Source: an uncultured Desulfovibrio sp.
GTDB taxonomy: Bacteria > Desulfobacterota > Desulfovibrionia > Desulfovibrionales > Desulfovibrionaceae
Length of the DNA: 64,000 bases
Direction: 5' to 3'
NCBI GenBank assembly: GCA_913063155.1
Contig: CAJXYU010000001.1
Span: forward strand, 496,001 to 560,000
Shown: in pieces, positions 1 through 8,304 of the stretch
How the letters are laid out: the number at the start of each line of letters is the position of its first letter
Numbering within the stretch: position 1 is the first letter of the stretch
Program-made: the position numbers and the translations under genes
Notes under the pieces: model-generated
The model's database searches: none
Told to the model about the DNA's origin: nothing
What the model saw: only the letters and a program-made list of their open reading frames with translations

Positions 1-630
1 GTCGGCGACGGCGTCCTCCAGCACGTCCATGCCGCCAAGGACTCCCGCGCCGTGGATGGTGCGTCCCCGTTTGGACAAATCGTCATCCACCAGCCCCACC
101 GGAGTATAGTTCAAGCGGGGGTTGTCATGCATTTCCCTGATGATCTTCTCTCCGTCATCTCCAGCCCCTATGACCAGGATTTTTTTTCTGTCGGCAACGG
201 AGACCGCGCTGGCAAAAGAATGGGCATAGAAAACCCGAATCGCGAGACGCAGCCCCGCAGTCAGGGCCAGGGCCAGCCCCCAGTCGAGAATAAACACGCT
301 GCGAGGAAAACCTTCGGCGTTGAAAACGAAAAGCAGAAGGGACAACAGAGCGGCCGACTGCAGAAAGGAAAGCCGAAGCAGCTTCCAGAGATCGCCCAGG
401 CTGGTATATCTCCACATGCCACGGTACATGCCGAAGAAGAGAAACACGCCAAGCTTCACCGCCACGGCATAGGGCAACAGGTTGAGAAACTGGCCCACAT
501 ATTGGGAAGGCATGCGAAAATCAAAACGAAAAAGATAGGCGAACCACAGGGCAATGGCGAAAAGGCAGGCGTCCAACAGCAGCATGACGTAAAAATTCAT
601 GTTGCGAAGATTGGGCAGATAGTGCCTCAT
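1..630 (-). CDS. CapD/FlaA1-type NDP-sugar dehydratase, N-terminal part (cut by left edge)
   Basis: This is a partial gene. The start and about 210 codons are in the window and the rest lies beyond the left edge. The translated N-terminus has four hydrophobic segments (about residues 13-33, 46-66, 84-102 and 113-131). They are followed by a Rossmann fold start, KKILVIGAGDDGEKI (about residue 150). This is the architecture of the membrane-anchored WbpM/PglF/CapD family, which converts UDP-GlcNAc to a 4-keto-6-deoxy sugar for surface glycans. The ATG overlaps the stop of the upstream aminotransferase (ATGA), so translation is probably coupled. The aminotransferase next door would use the keto sugar. 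The catalytic residues of the SDR domain are not in view, so dehydratase versus epimerase activity is inferred. Confidence 0.85.
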   Translation of the reverse strand, partial: MRHYLPNLRNMNFYVMLLLDACLFAIALWFAYLFRFDFRMPSQYVGQFLNLLPYAVAVKLGVFLFFGMYRGMWRYTSLGDLWKLLRLSFLQSAALLSLLLFVFNAEGFPRSVFILDWGLALALTAGLRLAIRVFYAHSFASAVSVADRKKILVIGAGDDGEKIIREMHDNPRLNYTPVGLVDDDLSKRGRTIHGAGVLGGMDVLEDAVAD

Positions 631-1760
631 GCCAAACATCTCCGTATGATAGTGGCCACCCGCTCAAGATCCGCTTCGGTCATGGCCGTGCCCGAAGGCA
701 GGCACAGCCCGCGTGCGAAAAGTTCTTCGGAAACCGCGCCACCAACCACGGGCGCATTCCGAAAAACCGGCTGCAGGTGCATGGGCTTCCACACCGGACG
801 GGATTCGATGTTCGCGGCCTCCAAAGCCAGTCGAACCGCCTCCGGCGTGACACTGCAGACAGCCTCGTCAAACAGGATCACAGTAAGCCAACGGTTGTGC
901 ACCCCATAGGCTGCCTCAGGAGCAAAGGATACTCCCGGCAGGCCGCCCAGCGTCCGTTCATACCAGGTGAAAATCTCTCTTCTGCGAGCCACCCGCTGCT
1001 CCAGCACCTCCAACTGCCCCAGACCTATGGAAGCCGCCACATTGCTCATACGGTAATTGTAGCCGATAGTGGAATGCTCGTAATGAGGCGCATCGTCACG
1101 GGCCTGCTGTGAAAGCCAACGGGCTTGGTCGGCAAGCTCCTTGTCGTCCGTCCCCAATATGCCGCCACCCGAAGTGGTGATAATCTTGTTGCCGTTGAAG
1201 GAATAGACGGCCGCGCGCCCTCCCCGGCCCGCCGGACGATCCTTGTAGGTTGCGCCTACGGATTCGGCGGCGTCCACCACCATGGGGATGGAATGGCGGT
1301 CGCATATTTCCCGAATGCGGTCGTAATCGGCGCATTGTCCGTAAAGGTCCGTGGGAATGACCGCCGCAACGTGTTTGCCTTGGGAAAGGACCTGATCGAC
1401 GGCCCGCTCCAGCAGTTCGGGATCCATATTCCAGGAAGTACGGTCCGCGTCCACAAAAAGGAGCTCGGCCCCCAAGAAGGCGACCGAGGAAACCGAACCG
1501 ATGAACGTCAGAGTGGAGGCGATGACCACGTCGCCCTCGCCCACGCCGAGATGGCGCAAAGCCAGATGCATGGCTGCCGTGCCGCAGGTGACGGCCACGC
1601 AATGGGCAAAGCCGGTCAGCTCGCAAAAGCGGCGCTCGAACTCGGCCAATTGCGGACCTATCGGGGCGATGTAGTTGGCTTCGAAGGCGTCCTGGACATA
1701 TTCGAGTTCACGACCGCCCATGTGAGGCGGAGAAAGAAATATCCGATCTGGTTTGTTCAC
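627..1760 (-). CDS. DegT/DnrJ/EryC1 family PLP aminotransferase, EpsN-like
   Basis: The 377-residue protein is a fold-type I sugar aminotransferase. It starts IFLSPPHMGGRELEYVQ and contains NGNKIITTSGGG with the PLP lysine at K192 and VVDAAESVG with the cofactor aspartate at D163. Both stretches closely resemble EpsN of Bacillus subtilis and other enzymes that aminate UDP-4-keto-6-deoxy sugars. The start is GTG at 1760 with GGAA upstream. It lies 4 bases after the preceding HAD gene and overlaps the CapD-type gene by 4 bases. The pairing fits a dehydratase-aminotransferase route to an amino-deoxy sugar. The substrate is inferred. Confidence 0.9.
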   Translation of the reverse strand: MNKPDRIFLSPPHMGGRELEYVQDAFEANYIAPIGPQLAEFERRFCELTGFAHCVAVTCGTAAMHLALRHLGVGEGDVVIASTLTFIGSVSSVAFLGAELLFVDADRTSWNMDPELLERAVDQVLSQGKHVAAVIPTDLYGQCADYDRIREICDRHSIPMVVDAAESVGATYKDRPAGRGGRAAVYSFNGNKIITTSGGGILGTDDKELADQARWLSQQARDDAPHYEHSTIGYNYRMSNVAASIGLGQLEVLEQRVARRREIFTWYERTLGGLPGVSFAPEAAYGVHNRWLTVILFDEAVCSVTPEAVRLALEAANIESRPVWKPMHLQPVFRNAPVVGGAVSEELFARGLCLPSGTAMTEADLERVATIIRRCLA

Positions 1761-1764
1761 GGTT

Positions 1765-2472
1765 CTATTCCGGGGCTGTGGTCATACGCAAAAGGAGTTC
1801 ACGCAGTTGGTCCATGCCACCCACGGTGTGAGTGGGCTCGACCAAAGCCTGTCCCTCCTTGTCCCGAAGCTGGCCAGGCTGCTCCAGCAAAATGGAAGTC
1901 CAACCGAGCTTATGGGCTCCAAGAAAATCTTTTACTGGATTATCGCCCACATAGACAAGAGATTCATTCAAGAGATTCATATTGTGGGCCACTATGTCCA
2001 GAGACAGGGAAGAAAGTTTCCACGGCTCCCGATCGAAATGATGGGTCAGAAGCACGCCGTCAAAAAGCTCATCTGCCCCCAGGGCCATGGCTTTACGCTC
2101 CTGAACTTCGGTGTCCCCATCAGCCACCAGACCGCATCTGATCCCCCTGCCCTGCAGCTCCTCCAGCAAGGCGCGCATCCGAGGCAGCACCTCTATGGAG
2201 GGTTTATGCGTCCGGTAGATTGCCGCCAAGTCCTCGGCGGTCCTACCACCGCCCAGTTCAGGTTTCTCGTTCAGCAGACGGCTAAACGGATCCTGTTCGC
2301 CTGCCTGGCCCAGCATGGTCCACAGCAGATCGAAAAGACCTTCGACCATTCCCCCGTCTTTCTCATCGGCCAGAGAACGGGCCACGGCCATAAGGCCACT
2401 GCGCACATAGTCGCGCTCCAGATAAATCACGTCGTCCATGTCAAAGACGACACCCTTGACTCCCTCGGTCAT
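1765..2472 (-). CDS. HAD-family hydrolase, second of a tandem pair
   Basis: The 235-residue HAD protein has motif I as FDMDDVIYLERDY, a cap region, and motif IV as YVGDNPVKDFLGA. Motif II reads GLVADGDTE, so the usual Ser/Thr before the DG pair is alanine; the neighbouring copy keeps LSDG. A lysine in REPWKLSS could serve motif III. ATG 2472 is chosen because GGTGA lies 7 bases upstream. ATG 2487, overlapping the previous stop, is an alternative that adds 5 residues. The gene arose by duplication with its upstream neighbour (same ERDYV..G opening). A sugar phosphate or sugar nucleotide substrate is suggested only by context. Confidence 0.8.
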   Translation of the reverse strand: MTEGVKGVVFDMDDVIYLERDYVRSGLMAVARSLADEKDGGMVEGLFDLLWTMLGQAGEQDPFSRLLNEKPELGGGRTAEDLAAIYRTHKPSIEVLPRMRALLEELQGRGIRCGLVADGDTEVQERKAMALGADELFDGVLLTHHFDREPWKLSSLSLDIVAHNMNLLNESLVYVGDNPVKDFLGAHKLGWTSILLEQPGQLRDKEGQALVEPTHTVGGMDQLRELLLRMTTAPE

Positions 2473-2479
2473 CCCTTGT

Positions 2480-3172
2480 TCACCCATTTATCATTGCGTC
2501 GAACAGCGCCGACAATTCTTCCACAGACCGCACTTCATGGGCGGGACTCGCCGCCTCGTCGGCGGGCTCCATGCCACAGCGCAACTGCTCCTCCACCCGC
2601 AACCGGATAGTCGCCCACCCCAGCCGGTTTGGAGCAATGAAATCCTTTTCCACGTTGTCGCCCACATAAACCAAAGCATCCGAGCCCAGGCCCAATTCCG
2701 CCTCCAACCTCCGAAACCCTTCGGGCGAAGGTTTCCAAAACTCGCGGCCAAGGCTGTCGGTGAGCATAACCGCATCCGCAATCTGGTAGACCCCCAAGGC
2801 AATGGCCTTGGCCTGCTGCGACGAAAGCGGACCGTCGGACAGCACTCCTATCTTGATATTTCGGCTCCGTAAAGTCGTGAGCAGCCCCCCCATTCCCGGG
2901 AGAAAGGCGATGGTGGGCGTATGGTTGCGGTAGACGCCGACCAAAGCGGGAACGCCGAATGCCTGCCCCACCTCGGGGAACCGGCCCACCAGACGGTTGA
3001 AGGTGTCCCCGCGGACACCTTCCTTGAACATGGCCCACATGGCCCTGAAAACTTCCCCGGCATCGGCCACATCCCGCACGTGATGCGCCACGGCCCGAAA
3101 GCCGCTCTTCACATAGTCACGCTCCAGACAGAGCGTGTCATCCATATCGAAGACGACGCCTCTTACAGCCAC
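2480..3172 (-). CDS. HAD-family hydrolase, first of a tandem pair
   Basis: The 230-residue HAD phosphatase has complete motifs: FDMDDTLCLERDY (nucleophile and acid aspartates), GVLSDGPLSS (motif II serine), FWKPSPEGF (motif III lysine) and YVGDNVEKDFIAP (motif IV). GTG 3172 is taken as the start because CCGAGGAG sits just upstream and the gene then overlaps the ATP-grasp stop by 10 bases. A longer in-frame extension to ATG 3283 would lie entirely inside the ATP-grasp gene and has no supporting motif. It probably dephosphorylates a sugar or sugar-like intermediate of the glycan operon; the substrate cannot be read from the sequence. Confidence 0.85.
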   Translation of the reverse strand: MAVRGVVFDMDDTLCLERDYVKSGFRAVAHHVRDVADAGEVFRAMWAMFKEGVRGDTFNRLVGRFPEVGQAFGVPALVGVYRNHTPTIAFLPGMGGLLTTLRSRNIKIGVLSDGPLSSQQAKAIALGVYQIADAVMLTDSLGREFWKPSPEGFRRLEAELGLGSDALVYVGDNVEKDFIAPNRLGWATIRLRVEEQLRCGMEPADEAASPAHEVRSVEELSALFDAMING

Positions 3173-4137
3173 TTGGGCTCCTCGGTAAACACTTCGCAGT
3201 AGTAACGGGTCATGGACAGGCCTACCTTGTAGTCGCCCAATCGAGGCTGAACCTTCTCGCCCCGCAACAGGTTCACCAGCCACTCGGGATAGGCACCGCC
3301 AGCCGCACGGCCCAAAGGATAGCCGCCGCCGAAACGGGGATTGATCTCAAAAAGCACGAATCCTTCGTCCGTAAGAAAAGCCTGCATGCACATGGGACCG
3401 ACGCCGCCCATGCGGCCGATGATCTCCAAAAGGCCCTCTAACCAGACGCCCAGACCGGACTCGGAAATGGTCACGCCCTGCACGGACTCGCCGCCCACGG
3501 TCTTGATGCGGACGCGCGGCACGTAGTGGATGGGTTTGCCGTCAAAATCCAAAAAGGCGTCGATGGTGATCTCGCGGCCGTCAATGCGCTCCTGCACGAT
3601 GGCGTTGGGCACACGGGCCATGATGCCCTTCAAGCCTTCCCTGTTGGTTCCGTAGGTATTAATGCTGGCGCTTCCATCACGCGGCTTCACGAACAGGTTG
3701 TCCGGCAGCCCGGCGATGGTAGCGTCGTCCAGTTCCTCTGGCAGCCAGGACTTGGGAGTCCGAACGCCCAGTCGGTCGAAGAAGGTGAAGGTATTCCATT
3801 TATCGCGGCAGGCGCTGATAAGCTCAGGTTCGGAGATGAGCAGCTTGCAACCACGAGAAGCAAAACGCTCCGCATTTTCGGCAAAAACCATGAGTTCGGT
3901 GTCGATGGTGGGCACCACGAGTTTGATGCCCTGCTCGGTGACATAGTCCAGGAGGAACGGGACGTACTCGCTGGAAAGCACCGGAGGCAGCTTCACGGAC
4001 TCGTCAGCCAGGTACAGGGACGGGGCCAACCCGTCCATGTCGCCCGCAAAGACCTTGCAGCCGCCGGGGTTGGATACTTCCTTGAAGGCCTTTACCAGAG
4101 AGGTGCGGCGTCCCGCGGATGTGATGAGTACATGCAT
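3163..4137 (-). CDS. ATP-grasp family ligase of a surface-glycan cluster
   Basis: The 324-residue protein has a preATP-grasp domain (MHVLITSAGRRTSLV...) and an ATP-grasp fold. LFVKPRDGSAS holds the ATP-binding lysine (about residue 170), NAIVQERIDGREITIDAF the acidic substrate loop, and FVLFEINPRFGGGYPLG the Mg2+-binding Glu and Asn. It resembles carbamoyl-phosphate-synthase-like ATP-grasp enzymes found in polysaccharide loci. Such enzymes join a carboxylate to an amine through an acyl phosphate. Its place between an aminotransferase and two phosphatases suggests acylation of a sugar amine, which is inference. SD GGAG lies 10 bases upstream, and the gene begins 1 base after the aminotransferase stop. 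Confidence 0.85.
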   Translation of the reverse strand: MHVLITSAGRRTSLVKAFKEVSNPGGCKVFAGDMDGLAPSLYLADESVKLPPVLSSEYVPFLLDYVTEQGIKLVVPTIDTELMVFAENAERFASRGCKLLISEPELISACRDKWNTFTFFDRLGVRTPKSWLPEELDDATIAGLPDNLFVKPRDGSASINTYGTNREGLKGIMARVPNAIVQERIDGREITIDAFLDFDGKPIHYVPRVRIKTVGGESVQGVTISESGLGVWLEGLLEIIGRMGGVGPMCMQAFLTDEGFVLFEINPRFGGGYPLGRAAGGAYPEWLVNLLRGEKVQPRLGDYKVGLSMTRYYCEVFTEEPKWL

Positions 4138-4138
4138 G

Positions 4139-5305
4139 TTACTTTGCTCCGAGAGAGATGTTCACTGCTTCTATGACATCGGCCACATCGCCGTCCGTAA
4201 GCTTGGCCGAAAGAGGCAGGCTCAGGGTCTGGCGGCCGATGCGCATGGATTCCGGAGTGTCTTCCGGCTTCCAACCGTAATTCTGCTGATAATACGGGTG
4301 CTCGGGCACGCTGAGATAATGCACGCCGACTCCGATGTTTTCCCTGGTCATGCGATCCAGGAAACGGTCGCGAGAAACGCCGCAGACTTCCTCGTCCACC
4401 AGGATGGTGTACAGATGGCGGGCGTGACGGGTGTCCGGCTCCTCGGGCGCTGGAAGACCGATGGGCAGATCCGCAAAGCCCTCGTCGTACATCTTCCAGA
4501 TTTCCTGACGACGAACCAGGCATTCCTCCACCCTTTTGAGCTGGTGGATACCGATGGCGGCCTGAATGTCCATCATGTTGTACTTGAATCCGGCTTCAAC
4601 CACCATGTAATGCTTGTAGCCCTCGTCGCTGAACCGCTTCCAGGCGTCGGCGCTCATGCCGTGCAGCCCCATCACCTTGATGCGCTTGATGTCCTCTTCA
4701 CTGCGTGTGATGACCAGGCCGCCTTCGCCCGTGACCACGTTCTTGGTCACATAAAAGCTGAAGCAGCCGAAATCGCCGAACGTTCCCGCATGTCTCCCCT
4801 TGTAGCGGGTTTCGATGGCATGGGCGCAGTCCTCAACCACGCGAAGACCGTATTCCTGCGCCAGGGCCATGATGGCGTCCATGTCGCAGGCGCGTCCCGC
4901 AAAGTGTACCGGTAGAATGGCCTTGGTGCGACTCGTGATCTTCTCACGAATGCGCTCCGGGTCGATGTTGCCTGTAGTCGGGTCCACATCGGCCATGACC
5001 GGAGTGGCACCGGCATGTATGATGGCATTGATGGATGCACAGAAAGTCAGCGGCGTGGTGATAACCTCGTCGCCGGGCTTGAGATTCAGGGCCACCAAGC
5101 TCAGATGCAAGGCCGCAGTGCAGGAATTGAAGGCCGCAGCATGGGTTGCGCCTGTGTAGGCGGCGAAATGGCTTTCGAAACGGGCCACTTTGGGGCCGGT
5201 TCCCAGCCATCCGCTCTTCAAGCTGTCCACGACTTCGTCTATCTCCTCCTGACCGATGAGAGGGGAACCGAAAACAAGAAATTTATCTTTAGATCGAACA
5301 GGCAT
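4139..5305 (-). CDS. DegT/DnrJ/EryC1/StrS family PLP aminotransferase
   Basis: The 388-residue sugar aminotransferase has the PLP lysine K188 in SFYVTKNVVTGEGG, D159 in VVEDCAHAIE, and the family opening SGWLGTGPKVARFE. It resembles ArnB/PseC-type enzymes that transfer an amino group from glutamate to a 4-keto sugar nucleotide. It is a different subfamily from the EpsN-like enzyme in the same operon, so the glycan may carry two amino sugars. AAGGAG precedes the ATG. It is the first gene of the six-gene minus-strand operon and lies 63 bases downstream of selD, so it could be read through from selD or have its own promoter. Confidence 0.9.
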   Translation of the reverse strand: MPVRSKDKFLVFGSPLIGQEEIDEVVDSLKSGWLGTGPKVARFESHFAAYTGATHAAAFNSCTAALHLSLVALNLKPGDEVITTPLTFCASINAIIHAGATPVMADVDPTTGNIDPERIREKITSRTKAILPVHFAGRACDMDAIMALAQEYGLRVVEDCAHAIETRYKGRHAGTFGDFGCFSFYVTKNVVTGEGGLVITRSEEDIKRIKVMGLHGMSADAWKRFSDEGYKHYMVVEAGFKYNMMDIQAAIGIHQLKRVEECLVRRQEIWKMYDEGFADLPIGLPAPEEPDTRHARHLYTILVDEEVCGVSRDRFLDRMTRENIGVGVHYLSVPEHPYYQQNYGWKPEDTPESMRIGRQTLSLPLSAKLTDGDVADVIEAVNISLGAK

Positions 5306-5368
5306 GTCCGTTACTCCTTAATATTTCAGACTGGGTACGAAGTACCAGAATCCGCTCCGCCCTGCCAG

Positions 5369-6415
5369 CTATACCATAATAAGCGGATTGCCGGGGCGGG
5401 GGGCAATCGCCGTTCCGATGTGCGCGGCAAGGTCTCCGGCCTGTTCAAGCATGCGCCTGGCCTCTTCCAGCCGCGCAGGAGGCACGGCCAGAATCAGTCC
5501 GCCCGAAGTCTGAGCGTCGAAAATCAGGTCGAAACGGATGGGATCGTACCGTGACGGCACGAGAGTCTTGGTCTTGTAAAAATTGCGGTTGCAGATGCTG
5601 CCCGCCGGGAGCATACCCATACCCGCCAGATCCACGGCCTCGGGAATGAACGGAACAGAGTCGAGCCGCAATTCGATGGACACGTTGCTGGCCTCGGCCA
5701 GTTCTATGGCATGGCCGCCCAGGCCGAAGCCGGTCACATCGGTGGCGCCTCTGAGTCCCAAGTCCCGAATGACCTGCCCCCCAGTCCTGTTCAGCCGCGA
5801 GGCCCACCGGTACAGAAGGTCTTCCAGTTCATCACAGCCGTCCCATTCCGCTTTGACGGCCGTCGCCAGCACCCCGGTCCCGACCGGTTTGGTCAGAAGC
5901 AATTCGTCGCCGGGCTGCACACCGCGATTGGATGCGAAGGCATCCGGGTCCACGAACCCGGAAACCGCAAGCCCATACTTGAGCTCCTCGTCCTCCACGC
6001 TGTGCCCGCCGGCCAGCACGGCTCCAGACTCGGTGATCTTGTCCAAGCCGCCTTTGAGCACTTGGGCGAGCACCTCGCCGGGCATGGATTTGATGGGAAA
6101 GCAGACAATATTCATGGCCGACCAGGGCTCGCCGCCCATGGCATAGACGTCGGACAAGGCATTGGCTGCGGCCACCTGTCCGAAGCGGTAGGGATCATTG
6201 ACGATGGGCGTGAAAAAGTCCACGGTCTGCACCAACGCCTTGCCTTGGGGAAAGCGCATGACGACCGCATCCTCATTATCGCCGCCCATACCGGCGATGA
6301 TCCGATCACCGTGAAGAGCTCCCAACCCGGAGAGCGCCTGCTCCAGTTCACCCGGAGCGATCTTGGCGGCTCAACCGGCGGCTTTCACAGTATTCACAAG
6401 CCGCAACTTGGCCAT
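5369..6415 (-). CDS. selD: Selenide, water dikinase with selenocysteine (UGA codon 15)
   Basis: SelD makes selenophosphate from selenide and ATP for selenocysteine synthesis. The true start is ATG 6415, behind a strong AAGGAGG. The frame reads MAKLRLVNTVKAAG, then an in-frame TGA at 6371-6373, then AAKIAPGELEQ. The TGA falls at the catalytic Cys/Sec position of the family motif (AG-C/U-xxK), and the essential lysine follows. Downstream are GGDNEDAVV, the metal-binding TVDFFTPIVNDPYRFGQVAAANALSDVYAMGG region, GGHS, and DVTGFGLGGH. Full length is 348 residues, normal for the family. Gene callers that treat TGA as stop would lose the first 30 residues, including the active site. The enzyme implies that the genome also has selA, selB and selC. 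Confidence 0.95.
6340..6358 (-). promoter_or_regulatory. Predicted bacterial SECIS hairpin of selD
   Basis: Starting 13 bases after the UGA, the mRNA can form a perfect 5-bp stem, GCUCC pairing with GGAGC, around a 9-base loop beginning GGGU. Bacterial SECIS elements need a short hairpin just downstream of the UGA with a G/U-bearing apical loop that SelB recognises, and this fits in distance and loop. The prediction is by eye. Confidence 0.65.
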
Positions 6416-6516
6416 GAAATCCTCCTTTCAAATAATGGGGCAGCCTAACAAAATGAATTCCCAGCCGTAAAGTTCTTATACGAATGACCGATATGGGACA
6501 GTAAGGAAGAACGACC

Positions 6517-7377
6517 ATGATCATCCAGGCAAACCATCTGAATTTCAATTACCAGCAGAAGGTGCAGGCGCAGCAGGACGGAAAGACGTCCGGCCTGTCC
6601 CTGGGTGGTGTCATGGGCAACGGCCTCAAGGTGGGCAACAAGCATGCGGCCGGACTCTCCCCGCAACTCACTCGCGTTTCCAAAACTACGGAAACCACCA
6701 CGAGCACATCCCAAATCCAGGACCGGGTGGACGTCTTCGGCGACCTCATGGGCCGCTATCTGAATGGGTTCCAAGACGAAAGCGGAGAAACCAAGGACTC
6801 CACAGGCCTGGTTTCCTCGCTCAAGAACACGGTCAGTTGGATTGAAAATCAGTACGGCAAGGACGCGGCCACCGCCTCCATGGGAATGATCGTGCAATCC
6901 GCCTCACAGGGCCAGTCCGAGGAAGCCATCGGCGAAGGACTGCTCAACGTGCTGCGCATGGTGGACCGCAACTTCGGCATCGCCGCAGGGGACACTGCCA
7001 TTGCCCAGTTCAACTCCGGGGTCAACCAGGAGCTGAACGATTTCTTCGACAATGGCTCCAACGAAATCTTCATGGCCTCAAGCCCTGCGGCCGCAGCAAC
7101 AGCAGGCAGTGAAACTGCCGCCCTGAGCAGCCGGGTGCTGACACAGGTCCAGGCAACCTTGGACACCGTCGGCGATGACGACGGTGACGACGAAGAGATC
7201 AATCCCACCAAGGAACTGCTCAACGCCCTGCTGGCCGACATCGAGGAACAGGGCGGCATTGAGGCCGACAAGGACGAATTGGACAAAACCGCCAAGCAGC
7301 AAAGCAGACAACAGGCCCTTGCCGCCTACACCACGATGCCCGCACCCGACGCCCAACTCCTGAGCGCGTCCGTCTAG
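6517..7377 (+). CDS. Conserved-looking hypothetical protein, 286 residues
   Basis: I do not recognise a named domain. The protein is soluble, with no signal peptide or membrane segment. It has a low-complexity N-terminus, a Thr-rich linker (TTETTTSTSQ), a helical core around residues 70-190, and an acidic stretch DDDGDDEEI (about 222-230). The tail is rich in Gln and Ala. AAGGA precedes the ATG with a 9-base gap, and codon use matches the neighbours. It is divergent from selD across about 100 bases and convergent with lepB. The modular, glutamine-rich make-up recalls secreted or flagellum-associated accessory proteins, but that is only a resemblance. Confidence 0.7.
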   Translation: MIIQANHLNFNYQQKVQAQQDGKTSGLSLGGVMGNGLKVGNKHAAGLSPQLTRVSKTTETTTSTSQIQDRVDVFGDLMGRYLNGFQDESGETKDSTGLVSSLKNTVSWIENQYGKDAATASMGMIVQSASQGQSEEAIGEGLLNVLRMVDRNFGIAAGDTAIAQFNSGVNQELNDFFDNGSNEIFMASSPAAAATAGSETAALSSRVLTQVQATLDTVGDDDGDDEEINPTKELLNALLADIEEQGGIEADKDELDKTAKQQSRQQALAAYTTMPAPDAQLLSASV

Positions 7378-7420
7378 CGCAATCTTCAGTGCCTCTCCTG
7401 GCTATTTACCGACACCCTTC

Positions 7421-8095
7421 TCAGTGAACCATGGTACCTATTCTGCTCCAACGAATATCCGTGAGCGACGCCCAGGACCAGTAGATGAAGAGCGCCTTGC
7501 CGATGATGGCCGAACGGTCCACAAATCCCCAGAAACGGGAGTCATAGGACCCGTCGCGGTTGTCGCCCATGACGAAATACTTGCCCTCGGGGACCGTGAG
7601 TTTGGGCAGGTTGTCGCGTTTGGCCAGATTGTTGTTCCCGTTGAAATAGGCGGCGAACATGCCCGGCGTCAGGGCCTCGGGCATCCAGGACGAACGCTGG
7701 TAGACCGAGGGGTCCTTGTACATGGTATAGGAGCCCTTCTGCGGCTCCCCGTTGACGTAAAGTTCTTTATCACGGATCTCGACGGTGTCGCCCGGAACGG
7801 CGATCAGACGCTTGATGTAGTCCACATCCGGGTTTTCCGGGTACTTGAAGACGATGACATCACCACGCTCCGGATCGGACACCGGGACGAGAGTCTTGTC
7901 CGTGAACGGCAGCTTCACGCCGTAAAGAAACTTGCTGACCATCAGATGATCACCGATCTGCAGGGTCTCCAGCATGGAACCGGACGGAATCTTGAACGCC
8001 TGGACCACGAAGGTGCGGATGAAAAGGGCCAGAATAAGGGCCACGATGAGAATTTCGAAAGTATCGCGAACGGACTTGCCCACATCTTTACGCAT
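7421..8095 (-). CDS. lepB: Signal peptidase I, second tandem copy
   Basis: The 224-residue type I signal peptidase has one N-terminal membrane anchor (about residues 12-32). Box B, IPSGSMLETLQIGD, holds the catalytic serine. Box D, DYIKRLIAVPGD, holds the general-base lysine. Box E is MGDNRDGSYDSRFWGFV. It cleaves Sec and Tat signal peptides on the periplasmic side. ATG 8095 is chosen because GAGGAA lies just upstream and the protein then equals the other copy in length; an in-frame extension to 8236 crosses spacer DNA. It differs from the upstream copy at about 37 of 224 positions by eye, mostly in the middle region 115-160, while both ends are almost identical. Confidence 0.95.
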   Translation of the reverse strand: MRKDVGKSVRDTFEILIVALILALFIRTFVVQAFKIPSGSMLETLQIGDHLMVSKFLYGVKLPFTDKTLVPVSDPERGDVIVFKYPENPDVDYIKRLIAVPGDTVEIRDKELYVNGEPQKGSYTMYKDPSVYQRSSWMPEALTPGMFAAYFNGNNNLAKRDNLPKLTVPEGKYFVMGDNRDGSYDSRFWGFVDRSAIIGKALFIYWSWASLTDIRWSRIGTMVH

Positions 8096-8220
8096 GGTTT
8101 TTCCTCGCATGTTTTTCCCGCGGCAGGCTGCTGAAAAACGTTCGATTGCCAGAGCGCTTCGCCACTCGGACCTTTTTGAACAACCTGCATGCAGTTTCTG
8201 GGAAGAGTCAATCAAGCAAT

Positions 8221-8244
8221 ACGGGGGAGCTTGCACTCCCCCGT
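8221..8244 (-). terminator. Hairpin terminator after the first lepB copy
   Basis: A perfect 9-bp stem, ACGGGGGAG pairing with CTCCCCCGT, has a 6-base loop 60 bases past the stop of the first lepB. On the minus strand it is followed by a mixed AT stretch, not a clean T run, so termination may be partial. Confidence 0.5.
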
Positions 8245-8304
8245 CCTATCTTCTTTCAAACCGACAAAATCATCACGCCATACCGGCGGCTTCTCTTTCC
8301 TGCA

